Assembly: GCA_021295815.1 (NCBI GenBank)
Contig: JAGWBQ010000005.1
Coordinates: 1-64,000 of the forward strand
Direction of reading: 5' to 3'
Length of the DNA stretch: 64,000 nucleotides
DNA from: Gemmatimonadota bacterium
GTDB lineage: Bacteria > Gemmatimonadota > Gemmatimonadetes > Longimicrobiales > Gaopeijiaceae
Shown: positions 9,682 to 17,867 of the stretch, piece by piece
Position numbering within the stretch: the first letter of the stretch is position 1
Layout: each line of letters opens with the position of its first letter
The notes under the pieces: generated by a model
Databases searched by the model: none
What the model saw: only the letters and a program-made list of their open reading frames with translations
Told to the model about the DNA's origin: nothing
Translations under genes and position numbers: made by a program

Positions 9682-11328
9682 ATGTTCAAGACACTGATCG
9701 GCCGTTCCATCTTCCTGGCCTTCGTGACCGGCCTGGCCGCGTGGACCCTATACGACAACGGCCTCAAGCTGGGCCTCGACCTCCAGGGCGGCATGCATAT
9801 CGCGTTGGAGGTGGACGACCCCGAAGGCAACATGTCCGCGGAAGACAAGGCGGACGCCATCGACCAGGTGGACCGGGTGCTGCGCACGCGGATCGACGAA
9901 TTCGGGGTGGAGGAGCCGCTGATCCAGCAGGTCGGTCCCGAGCGCCTCATCGTCGAGCTCGCCGGCATCGACGACGAGGACCGCGCCAAGTCCATCGTTC
10001 AGCGCAACGCCTACCTCGAGTTCAAGCTCGTACAGCCCGTGACCGAGATCGCTTCCGCCTTTCCGCGCATCGACCGCGCCATCGTGGCCGAACTCGGTGT
10101 GGACTCGATCCGAGCCTTGGGTCGAGGCGTGACCACGGTCGAGGAGACCACGTCCAGCCTGGAGGATCTTCTGACCACTGCACCCGCCGAGCCCGACTCG
10201 GGCGCCGGAGCGACCGAGGAAGATCAGGAGGGAGCGGAAGCCGACGACGAGGGTGACGAGGACGAGGGAACCGCGCCGCTCAACCCGTTCCAGGTTCTTC
10301 TTAACCAGGGTGACACGGAAGGCGCCTTCCTCGTCGCCGAAGCCGACGTGGCGACGGTCGACGCCTACCTCGCCATCGACGACGTGCGCCGAGCCGTTCC
10401 CCGCAACCTCGCGCTCCACTGGGGCGACGAGCCGGTGGTGCTGGCCGCTCAGACCTATCGCAGGCTCTACGTCCTCGACGAAGACCCGTTCCTCACCGGC
10501 GAAGGCCTCGAAAGCGCGGTGGCCGGGCGCGACCCCCAGACCAACCAGCCCGAGGTCCAGTTCAAACTGACCCGTGCCGGAGGGCGTTCCTTCGGCGCCG
10601 CCACGGGGGCCAACGTCGGCAGACTCCTGGCCGTGGTGCTCGACGACGAGGTCATGAGCGCGCCGATCATCCAAGACCGGATCAGCCGGAACGGGCGAAT
10701 CGAGATGGGCGGCGGCGGGATGGCGGAGGCCGCGGACCTCGCCCTGGTGCTGCGCGCAGGTGCGCTTCCGGCCCGGATCAACATCGTGGAGGAGCGCACC
10801 GTCGGTCCCTCGCTGGGCCAGGACTCGGTGGATCAGGGGCGCGTCGCGGGCATCGTAGGCATCGCCTTCGTGATCGTCATCATGCTGGCCTACTACCGGG
10901 TGGCGGGGGCGCTGGCGATACTGGCGCTCGGCATCTACGTCCTACTTGTGCTAGGCGGACTCGCCGGATTCGAGGCCACCCTGACACTGCCGGGCATCGC
11001 CGGCCTCATCCTCTCCATCGGCATGGCGGTAGACGCCAACGTACTCATCTTCGAACGAATTCGCGAGGAGCTGGGGTCGGGCAGACCCGTTCACAAAGCG
11101 GTAGGCGAGGGATTCCGACAGGCCCTCTCCGCGATCGTCGACGCCAACATCACCACCCTGATCACCGCGCTCATTCTCTATCAGTTCGGTACAGGTCCGG
11201 TGCGAGGGTTCGCAGTCACGCTCTCGATCGGCATCATCGCCTCCTTCTTCTCGGCAATCTTCGTGAGCCGCACCTTCTTCATAGCCTACCTGAAGTATCG
11301 CAGGGCCGGCTCCTCGCTCGCGATCTGA
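9682..11328 (+). CDS. secD: Protein translocase subunit SecD
   Basis: This 548-residue inner-membrane protein is part of the SecDF-YajC complex, which uses the proton gradient to pull preproteins through SecYEG. It has an N-terminal membrane segment, the SecD hallmark GLDLQGGMHIALEV (about residues 32-45), a large periplasmic P1 domain, and five C-terminal membrane segments including GIAGLILSIGMAVDANVLIFERIREE (shown as GIAGLILSIGMAVDANV and FERIREE). An acidic, low-complexity stretch (about residues 153-200, rich in Glu, Asp, Ala and Gly) interrupts P1 and is not typical. secF follows after 4 bp. First gene of a seven-gene operon. Confidence 0.95.
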   Translation: MFKTLIGRSIFLAFVTGLAAWTLYDNGLKLGLDLQGGMHIALEVDDPEGNMSAEDKADAIDQVDRVLRTRIDEFGVEEPLIQQVGPERLIVELAGIDDEDRAKSIVQRNAYLEFKLVQPVTEIASAFPRIDRAIVAELGVDSIRALGRGVTTVEETTSSLEDLLTTAPAEPDSGAGATEEDQEGAEADDEGDEDEGTAPLNPFQVLLNQGDTEGAFLVAEADVATVDAYLAIDDVRRAVPRNLALHWGDEPVVLAAQTYRRLYVLDEDPFLTGEGLESAVAGRDPQTNQPEVQFKLTRAGGRSFGAATGANVGRLLAVVLDDEVMSAPIIQDRISRNGRIEMGGGGMAEAADLALVLRAGALPARINIVEERTVGPSLGQDSVDQGRVAGIVGIAFVIVIMLAYYRVAGALAILALGIYVLLVLGGLAGFEATLTLPGIAGLILSIGMAVDANVLIFERIREELGSGRPVHKAVGEGFRQALSAIVDANITTLITALILYQFGTGPVRGFAVTLSIGIIASFFSAIFVSRTFFIAYLKYRRAGSSLAI

Positions 11329-11332
11329 CACC

Positions 11333-12310
11333 ATGAGAATATTCTCCAACGCCAGCTTCCGCTTCATCGAAGGGCGGCGCATCGCCTACGTCGTCTCCGG
11401 CGTCATTCTCACCGCCGGCATCACGGCCATGGTGGTGAACGCATTTTCCATCGGGAGTTGGCAGAACTACGGCGTCGACTTCACCGGCGGATCGCTGGTC
11501 CAGGTGGCTTTCGACGAGGCCGGCGAAGGCAGGGACGCGGGCGGCCTTAGGGCCGCGCTCGGCGGAGCCGGCGCACCGGACATCACCCGCTTCGGAAGCG
11601 AGCTCGAGTTCGTGATTCGCACCCCGGTGCCCGAAGGCGCTTCCATCGCCGATGTCGCGAACGAACTGGAGGCGGAGCTCGCGGCCACCTACGGGGAAGG
11701 CGCGCCCGAGGTGGTGCGAACGGAGGCGGTCACCGCCAAGGTGGGCAGCGAACTTCAGACCAAGGCCCTCTCCGCCATCCTCTTCTCCTTCCTCCTCACG
11801 CTCGTCTATCTCGCCTTTCGTTTCGAGGTGCGCTTCGGACTCGCCGCAGTCATCGCCACCGCGCACGACATCCTTATCACCCTCGGCTTCCTGGCCATCT
11901 TCCGGGTCGAGATCGCTCTGGCGACCGTGGCCGCGATCCTAACCATCGTCGGCTACTCGCTCAACGACACCATCGTCGTCTTCGACCGCGTCCGCGAAAA
12001 TCTGAACAAGAAGGGGGGTGCGCGGCGCGATCCCGTCGAGCTGGTGAACGCCTCCATAAACGAGACCCTTCCAAGAACGGTGCTCACCTCGGGAACGACG
12101 CTGGTGGTGCTCCTCTCTCTCCTCCTTCTCGGCGGCAGCGTGATCCGCGACTTCACCCTCGTGCTCATTCTGGGTGTGATCGTAGGAACCTACTCTTCCA
12201 TATTCGTCGCCTCTCCGGCTCTCATCGAGATCCGCAGACGTTTCGGGGCGGGCAGGACCGCAGGCGCGAATCCCCGAATCGAGCCGAGGACGGCGAGGGC
12301 GAGAGCGTAG
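11333..12310 (+). CDS. secF: Protein translocase subunit SecF
   Basis: This 325-residue protein has the SecF pattern: N-terminal membrane helix, the motif YGVDFTGGSLVQV (about residues 43-55), a periplasmic P4 domain, and five closely spaced membrane segments with the conserved GYSLNDTIVVFDRVREN. It pairs with SecD to form the pseudo-symmetric RND-like proton-driven motor of Sec export. The ATG is 4 bp after the secD stop, implying co-translation. The last 25 residues are a basic and polar cytosolic tail. Length and motifs are normal for the family. Confidence 0.95.
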   Translation: MRIFSNASFRFIEGRRIAYVVSGVILTAGITAMVVNAFSIGSWQNYGVDFTGGSLVQVAFDEAGEGRDAGGLRAALGGAGAPDITRFGSELEFVIRTPVPEGASIADVANELEAELAATYGEGAPEVVRTEAVTAKVGSELQTKALSAILFSFLLTLVYLAFRFEVRFGLAAVIATAHDILITLGFLAIFRVEIALATVAAILTIVGYSLNDTIVVFDRVRENLNKKGGARRDPVELVNASINETLPRTVLTSGTTLVVLLSLLLLGGSVIRDFTLVLILGVIVGTYSSIFVASPALIEIRRRFGAGRTAGANPRIEPRTARARA

Positions 12311-12314
12311 CGCC

Positions 12315-13130
12315 GTGACCGACCGGCTGCCGGAGCTCTTCGACAGCCACTGTCACCTCACGGCTCCGGCATTCGCCCACGATCTCGAACACGTTCTGGA
12401 GCGGGCCCAGGCCGCAGGCGTCGGCCGCTGGGTGACGATCGGTTCGGATGTGGAGGACTCTCGGGCGGCGCTCGCCCTTGCGAGAAGGGCGGGCGGCTGG
12501 GCGACCGCCGGCTGCCATCCGCACGAGGCTGATAACTCCGACGCCTCCACCGTCGGCCGGATAAGGAAGTTGGCGACCGAGCCCGAGGTCGTGGCCGTCG
12601 GCGAGACCGGTCTCGACTATCATTACGGCCGTTCGTCCGGGAAAACGCAGCGCGAGCTCTTCACCAGGCATCTCGCGCTCGGCGCCGAACTCGGCCTTCC
12701 CGTCGTGGTACACGCGCGCGACGCGGACGCCGACGTCGCGGACGCCATTTCGAAGGCGCCGGTCCGGACGCTCGGCGTGCTGCACTGCTTCACCGGGGGA
12801 GCGCGCGCCTTCGAAGCGGCCATGGCGCGCGACTGGTATCTCTCGCTCTCGGGGATCGCCTCCTTCAAGAACTTCGCCGCCGCGGACCTGGTGCGAAAGG
12901 TCTCCCACGACCGTCTCCTGATCGAGACCGATTCGCCCTACCTGAGCCCGGTGCCGTTCAGGGGAAGGCGAAACGAGCCCGCGCATCTGCTCCATGTGGC
13001 CGAGGCGGTCGGCCGGCTGCTCGGGATGACGGTCGTCGAGGTCGCGCGCATGACGACCGGGAACGCTCTTCGTTTCTACGGTTTGAACGGCGATGCGGCC
13101 GGCGGAGGGATGGGGCCGTATGGCGGCTAG
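12315..13130 (+). CDS. tatD: TatD-family metal-dependent deoxyribonuclease
   Basis: This 271-residue protein starts at a GTG 4 bp after secF. It shows the TatD metal-binding signatures in order: FDSHCHL near the N-terminus, GETGLDYHY (about residues 96-104), VVHARDAD, LHCFTGG and ETDSPYLSP. The family is a TIM-barrel amidohydrolase fold with 3'-5' DNA exonuclease activity, linked to DNA quality control; it is not part of the Tat translocase. Length is typical. The 3' end overlaps mutL by 11 bp, so the two are probably translationally coupled. Confidence 0.93.
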   Translation: MTDRLPELFDSHCHLTAPAFAHDLEHVLERAQAAGVGRWVTIGSDVEDSRAALALARRAGGWATAGCHPHEADNSDASTVGRIRKLATEPEVVAVGETGLDYHYGRSSGKTQRELFTRHLALGAELGLPVVVHARDADADVADAISKAPVRTLGVLHCFTGGARAFEAAMARDWYLSLSGIASFKNFAAADLVRKVSHDRLLIETDSPYLSPVPFRGRRNEPAHLLHVAEAVGRLLGMTVVEVARMTTGNALRFYGLNGDAAGGGMGPYGG

Positions 13131-14958
13131 CGTCCGCCCGGGTGCGGTCCGGGTGCTCCCAGACTCGGTGGCGAACCAGATCGCCGCCGGAGAGGTGGTG
13201 GAAAGGCCGGCCTCGGTGGTTAAGGAACTGGTGGAAAACGCACTCGACGCCGGAGCCTCCAGGATCGATATCGATATCGAGGCGGGCGGTCGACGCCTGA
13301 TCCGGGTCGCCGACGACGGATGCGGCATGGTGCGTAGAGACGCCATCCTGGCGCTGGAGCGCCACGCCACCAGCAAGATCGAACACGCCTCCGACCTGGC
13401 AGGGGTGGCCACGCTCGGCTTTCGGGGCGAGGCGCTGCCCTCGGTGGTCGCGGTCTCCCGGACGGTCATCGACACCCGAGCCGAGGACGAAGCTGTCGGC
13501 ACCCGGGTCAAGGCGTCCGGCGGCGTGATAGCTTCGGTGGCGGACCACGCGCGCACCTGCGGCACCACGGTCGAGGTCCGTTCTCTCTTCTTCAACGCGC
13601 CTGCGCGGGCGAAGTTCATGAAGTCCGCAGCCGCCGAGGCGCGGGTGACGGCGGAGGTCGTGACCGGGCTGGCCGTGGCCAATCCCCCGATCGGCTTCGC
13701 GTTGCGCTCGGGCCGACGAGCGCTGCTCGACCTTGCTCCCGCCGAAAGCGCGCTCGAACGTGTGAAGGACCTCTGGGGCGAGAAGGCCGAGACCCTGATC
13801 GAGCTGGCGGCGGAGGCTGACGGCTACACCCTGCGCGGACTTGCGCAGCGCCCCGACGCCGCGCGTCCCGGCGGCAGACGCGCTTACCTGGTTGTGGGGG
13901 CGCGCCCGGTGCGCGAGCCCCGCCTGCTGCGCGCCGCCGAACGCGGATATCTCACGACCATCCCTGAAGGAGCCGTCCCCTGGGTCTTCCTCTACTTGGA
14001 GGCTCCTGCGGGATACGTGGATGTGAACGTGCATCCCGCGAAGGCCGAGGTTCGCTTCCGGGAGCTCCGACGAGTGGAGGAGCTTGTGGAGAGCGCGGTG
14101 CGCGATGCGATGAGGGGCGTGGCGAGCGGGGCCAGCTTCGCGGACGGCCGCACCGACGCCTACACCCCGGACGGCCGCCCGCGGACCGATCCGGGCGGCG
14201 TCGCCGAGGGCGGTGGACGGGGCTACCGCGGCGGCTTCGCGGAAGGCGGTCACGGGCGCCACCCGGACCCCGGAACCGGTGACCAGGCTGCGGCCGGGGA
14301 GCGGCGTCGGACGGACGCCGACCTCTTCGGCCCAGGTCGTCCGACCCACCTTACCGGCTCGCACCCGCCCGAGGCCGGACGCTCTCCTTCGCCGCGCATG
14401 TGGCAGGCGCTCAACACCTACATACTCGCCGAGGTCACCGAAGGGCTCCTGGTCGTGGATCAGCACTCCGCCCACGAAAGGGTCCTCTTCCACCGTCTTA
14501 TGGCCCGGTTCCGGAGGGGTGGGGCCGAGTCGCAGCGTCTCCTCTTCCCGGTGACAGCGCGACTGAGCAGAGCCGAGTTCGCGCAGGTGCTCGAACTGTC
14601 CTCGGTCCTCGCCGCCGCCGGGTTCGAAACCGACGTCTTCGGCGTCGACACCGTGATTCTGCGCGGCGCTCCCAACCCGCATCCCTACTTCGACGCCGAG
14701 CGCGCCTTCCTCGAAATGGTCGGAGAGCTCGCCGCCGGGTCGGAGCTCGTCCGTTCAGCGCGGAACCAGTACGAGAAGATCGCCATGACCTTCGCCTGCA
14801 AGGGGGCGATCAAGGCCGGGCAACCTCTCGCCGAGGCCGAGATGCGGGAGCTCTTCGACCAGCTCTTCGCCACCGACCTTCCGTACCACGACGTGCACGG
14901 CCGGCCGACCATCGTGCGGCTTCAGGCGAGCGAGATCGCGCGGCGCTTCGGCAGGTGA
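13120..14958 (+). CDS. mutL: DNA mismatch repair protein MutL
   Basis: This 612-residue protein has the GHKL ATPase motifs: NQIAAGEVVERPASVVKEL, DNA-binding DDGCGM, and LGFRGEALPSV. A Gly/Arg/Asp-rich linker (about residues 345-425) leads to the C-terminal dimerisation domain. The metal-binding signature of the endonuclease-type MutL C-domain is only partly kept: DQHSAHERVLFH (the final Glu of DQHA-x2-E-x4-E is His), FACKGAIKAGQ, and DVHGRPT where other nuclease-type proteins have C-P-H-G-R-P. Activity as a nicking enzyme is therefore uncertain. The ATG at 13120 was chosen over 13093 because GGAGGG at 13104-13109 precedes it and MutL proteins start shortly before the VLPDSVANQIAAG segment. 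Confidence 0.93.
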   Translation: MAASVRPGAVRVLPDSVANQIAAGEVVERPASVVKELVENALDAGASRIDIDIEAGGRRLIRVADDGCGMVRRDAILALERHATSKIEHASDLAGVATLGFRGEALPSVVAVSRTVIDTRAEDEAVGTRVKASGGVIASVADHARTCGTTVEVRSLFFNAPARAKFMKSAAAEARVTAEVVTGLAVANPPIGFALRSGRRALLDLAPAESALERVKDLWGEKAETLIELAAEADGYTLRGLAQRPDAARPGGRRAYLVVGARPVREPRLLRAAERGYLTTIPEGAVPWVFLYLEAPAGYVDVNVHPAKAEVRFRELRRVEELVESAVRDAMRGVASGASFADGRTDAYTPDGRPRTDPGGVAEGGGRGYRGGFAEGGHGRHPDPGTGDQAAAGERRRTDADLFGPGRPTHLTGSHPPEAGRSPSPRMWQALNTYILAEVTEGLLVVDQHSAHERVLFHRLMARFRRGGAESQRLLFPVTARLSRAEFAQVLELSSVLAAAGFETDVFGVDTVILRGAPNPHPYFDAERAFLEMVGELAAGSELVRSARNQYEKIAMTFACKGAIKAGQPLAEAEMRELFDQLFATDLPYHDVHGRPTIVRLQASEIARRFGR

Positions 14959-14993
14959 CCGAGGCTCTGGTCGGCAGGTGACCGAGGCTCTGG
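14948..14993 (+). repeat. Perfect 23-bp tandem duplication across mutL stop / miaA start
   Basis: Two identical adjacent 23-bp units, 14948-14970 and 14971-14993, each contain AGGTGACCGAGGCTCTGG. In the first copy the GTGA holds the mutL stop (TGA 14956-14958) overlapping a GTG. In the second copy the GTG (14978) is in frame with miaA. Because 23 is not a multiple of three, the first GTG now opens only an 8-codon frame ending in the TGA of the second copy. Confidence 0.95.
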
Positions 14994-15898
14994 CCATAGT
15001 CGGAGCCACCGCGACCGGCAAGACGGCCCTGTCGCTGGCGCTCGCTGAAACGATTCCGGCCGAGGTGATCTCGATGGATTCGCGCCAGATCTATCGCGGC
15101 ATGGACATCGGAACCGGAAAGGTCGAGCCGGCGGAGGCGACCGGCGTTCCCCACTGGGGCATCGACCTGGTCGAACCGACGGAGAGCTTTTCCGCCGGGG
15201 AGTTCGCCAGAGCGGCGCGCGGCTGGATCGGCGACATACGCGATCGCGGCCGGCTGCCGCTCCTCGTGGGCGGTACAGGGTTCTACCTGAGGGCGCTCGT
15301 TCATCCCGTCTTCCGAGAACCCGAGCTCGACCGCGAGAGGACCGCCCGACTGCGCAGCTATCTCGCGCAGGTGCCGCTCGAGCGGCTCGAAGACCTGGTG
15401 GGCGCGCTCGACCCGGTCCGCGCGGAGATGGCTGTCGCCGGCGGGCGGCAGAGAATGAGCCGCACGGTCGAGCTGGCGCTTCTGACCGGACGGCCGCTCT
15501 CCTGGTGGCACGCCTCCGCTCCGCCTGAAGCTCCGCCCGTCGCGGCTCGCACCGTCCACCTCATCCTGGATCGCGACGAGCTCCATCGGCGGATAGACGC
15601 CCGCGTGCGCTCCATGGTTGGGAAAGGCCTGGCCGACGAGGTGCGCGGGCTGCTCGACGCGGGCTGCTCGACCGAGTCGCCCGGGATGTCCGCAATGGGG
15701 TATCGGGAAATGGCCGAACACCTCGCCGGCAGGATTTCCCTGGAGGAGGCGATTGACCTGATGACCAGATCGACCCGACACTACGCCCGGCGCCAACTGA
15801 CCTGGTTCCGAAATCAGTTGCCCGCCGACACGGTCCAGGTGAGCGCCGCCCTCGCCCTCGACGCGCAGGTGGGCGCGGCCCTGGAGGCGATCCGGTGA
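14978..15898 (+). CDS. miaA: tRNA dimethylallyltransferase MiaA
   Basis: This 306-residue enzyme adds the dimethylallyl group from DMAPP to N6 of A37 in tRNAs reading UNN codons. Visible signatures are the P-loop GATATGKTALSLAL near residue 10, MDSRQIYRGMDIGTGK (about 33-48), GGTGFYLRAL (about 101-110), and a C-terminal TRHYARRQLTWFRNQ segment. Length is typical. The GTG start at 14978 lies in the second copy of a 23-bp duplication; the first copy carries an equivalent GTG that overlapped the mutL stop before the duplication. The 3' end overlaps bshA by 4 bp. DMAPP supply links it to dxs and ispA further along the window. Confidence 0.95.
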   Translation: MTEALAIVGATATGKTALSLALAETIPAEVISMDSRQIYRGMDIGTGKVEPAEATGVPHWGIDLVEPTESFSAGEFARAARGWIGDIRDRGRLPLLVGGTGFYLRALVHPVFREPELDRERTARLRSYLAQVPLERLEDLVGALDPVRAEMAVAGGRQRMSRTVELALLTGRPLSWWHASAPPEAPPVAARTVHLILDRDELHRRIDARVRSMVGKGLADEVRGLLDAGCSTESPGMSAMGYREMAEHLAGRISLEEAIDLMTRSTRHYARRQLTWFRNQLPADTVQVSAALALDAQVGAALEAIR

Positions 15899-17046
15899 AG
15901 ATCGGGATCACCTGCTATCCCACCTACGGCGGCTCGGGGGCCGTGGCGACCGAGCTCGGCATAGTCCTCGCGGAGCGGGGACACGACGTGCACTTCATCT
16001 CGTACGATCAGCCCTTCCGGCTCGATCGCTTCCGCGAGCGGGTCTACTTCCACGCCGTCGAGATGGAAGACTATCCGCTCTTCGAGCATCCTCCCTATGC
16101 GCTGGCGCTCGCTGTCGCACTCCACGACGTGGCGCTCAAGGCGGAGCTCGACCTGGTGCACGTGCACTACGCAATCCCACATGCCACTTCGGCGTGGATC
16201 GCCGCCGAGATGCTCGGTGAGACGCACGGCCTTCCCGTGGTTACCACGCTCCACGGCACCGACGTGACCCTGGTCGGCCTCCACCCCTCGTTCCACGCCA
16301 TCACGCGTTTTTCCATCGTCCGCTCCGCAGGTATCACGGCGGTTTCCGATTTCCTGAAGCGACAGACGGTTTCCGACTTCGCGGTACCCGGCGAGCGCAT
16401 CACCGTCGTCCCCAATTTCGTGGACACCGAGGTCTACCGACCCGACCGCGGCCGCCACCACCGCCAGGCCCTCGCGGAGGCCGACGAAAAGGTCGTCCTG
16501 CACGTCTCCAATTTCCGGCCGGTGAAGAGGGTGGTCGACGTGGTCGAGATCTTCGCGAATCTGCGGCGGGAGGTGGAGGCGAGGCTGGTTTTCGTCGGTG
16601 ACGGTCCCGAGCGGGCGCGGGCGATCCTGCGGGCCGAGGAGCTGGGGGTGGGCGAACGGGTGATCTTTCTTGGAAAACACATGGCGGTCCACGAAATCCT
16701 GCCCAGCGCCGATCTCTTTCTGCTCCCCTCGGAGAGCGAGTCGTTCGGGCTGGCCGCGCTTGAGGCGATGGCCTGCGGCGTACCGGTCGTGGCGAGCGAC
16801 GCGGGCGGCATTCCGGAGGTCGTCGAGCACGGAGAGACCGGCTACCTCTTCCCGCCCGGCGCGGTGGAGGCCATGACCGCAGGCGCGGTGGAGATCCTGG
16901 GGAAGCCCGGACGACGGGAGGAGTTCGGGCAGGCGGCGCGAGCGCTCGCGGCCGAGCGTTTTTCGAAGGAGAAGATCGCTCCGCGCTACGAAGCCTATTA
17001 CCGTACCGTCATGAACGGCGAGGTTCCGTCCGGTCGGGAGCCGTGA
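15895..17046 (+). CDS. bshA: N-acetyl-alpha-D-glucosaminyl L-malate synthase BshA
   Basis: This 383-residue GT4-type glycosyltransferase starts at a GTG overlapping the miaA stop. The N-terminus MKIGITCYPTYGGSGAVATE and the DLVHVHYAIPHATSAW segment are characteristic of BshA. It also has VPNFVDTEVY, a nucleotide-sugar binding half with LLPSESESFGLAALEAM, and GVPVVASDAGGIPEVV. BshA joins UDP-GlcNAc to L-malate, the first step of bacillithiol biosynthesis. The later genes bshB and bshC are not in the window. The family is close to other GT4 enzymes, but the N-terminal signature makes this assignment fairly specific. Confidence 0.88.
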   Translation: MKIGITCYPTYGGSGAVATELGIVLAERGHDVHFISYDQPFRLDRFRERVYFHAVEMEDYPLFEHPPYALALAVALHDVALKAELDLVHVHYAIPHATSAWIAAEMLGETHGLPVVTTLHGTDVTLVGLHPSFHAITRFSIVRSAGITAVSDFLKRQTVSDFAVPGERITVVPNFVDTEVYRPDRGRHHRQALAEADEKVVLHVSNFRPVKRVVDVVEIFANLRREVEARLVFVGDGPERARAILRAEELGVGERVIFLGKHMAVHEILPSADLFLLPSESESFGLAALEAMACGVPVVASDAGGIPEVVEHGETGYLFPPGAVEAMTAGAVEILGKPGRREEFGQAARALAAERFSKEKIAPRYEAYYRTVMNGEVPSGREP

Positions 17047-17852
17047 GCCTCTGGGAAGCGGCGCTGCTGGGGCTCGTCCAGGGGGCGACCGAGTTTCTGC
17101 CCGTGTCGAGTTCCGGCCATCTCGTACTGACGCAGAGCGCACTCGGACTCGCTCTTCCGGGTGTGGTCTTCGAGGTCGCGCTCCACGTCGCCACCCTCAT
17201 CTCGGTGGTCTGGGCCTACAACCGTCGGATCGCCTGGCTGATCCGCGGGATGTTTGCACTCGATGGCGCTGCGGTCCGGTACCTGGGCGCCCTCGTCCTG
17301 GCAACCCTGCCCGCCGCCCTCCTGGGCCTGCTCGCCGGCGACCGGCTGGCCGCGCTCTTCGAAGACGCCCAGGTCGCTGCCGGCTCCCTTCTCGTTACCG
17401 GCCTGGTACTCTGGTCGACCAGGCGAGCGAGGCGAGGCGAGGCCGACGGCGCGGACGTGCCCGGCTGGCGACAAGCCCTCCTGATCGGTCTGGCCCAGGC
17501 GCTCGCGCTCGTGCCCGGCATATCGCGCGCCGGGATGACGGTCGCGGCCGGACTCTTCCTGGGTTTGCGCGGCAGGGATTCGGCGCGCTTCTCCTTCCTG
17601 ATGGCGATTCCGGCCATCGCGGGAGCCGCGGTCCTCAGTCTGCCGGAGGCGATCCGCGGGACGAGAGCGGCCGGCGGTGACATGGCGCTACCGCTCGCCG
17701 TCGGATTCCTCGTTGCGGCGGTTACCGGCGTCGTCGCCATTCGCGCGCTTGTCGGCGCGCTGACCCGCGGCGGTCTGCACTGGTTCGCGCCTTACTGCTG
17801 GCTCGTCGGCGGCATCGGGCTGCTATGGCTTGTCGCCGGCGGCTGGGGCTAG
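17043..17852 (+). CDS. uppP: Undecaprenyl-diphosphatase UppP (BacA)
   Basis: This 269-residue polytopic membrane protein dephosphorylates undecaprenyl pyrophosphate to recycle the lipid carrier for peptidoglycan and other wall polymers; overexpression is known to give bacitracin resistance. Both family signatures are present: EFLPVSSSGHLVLTQ near residue 17 and VPGISRAGMT near residue 157, the latter with Ala in place of the more usual second Ser but the SR pair and Thr kept. The GTG start overlaps the bshA stop by 4 bp. Last gene of the secD operon; the SulP gene converges on it with a 15-bp gap. Confidence 0.94.
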   Translation: MSLWEAALLGLVQGATEFLPVSSSGHLVLTQSALGLALPGVVFEVALHVATLISVVWAYNRRIAWLIRGMFALDGAAVRYLGALVLATLPAALLGLLAGDRLAALFEDAQVAAGSLLVTGLVLWSTRRARRGEADGADVPGWRQALLIGLAQALALVPGISRAGMTVAAGLFLGLRGRDSARFSFLMAIPAIAGAAVLSLPEAIRGTRAAGGDMALPLAVGFLVAAVTGVVAIRALVGALTRGGLHWFAPYCWLVGGIGLLWLVAGGWG

Positions 17853-17867
17853 GCCGCGCCAGGGCCG

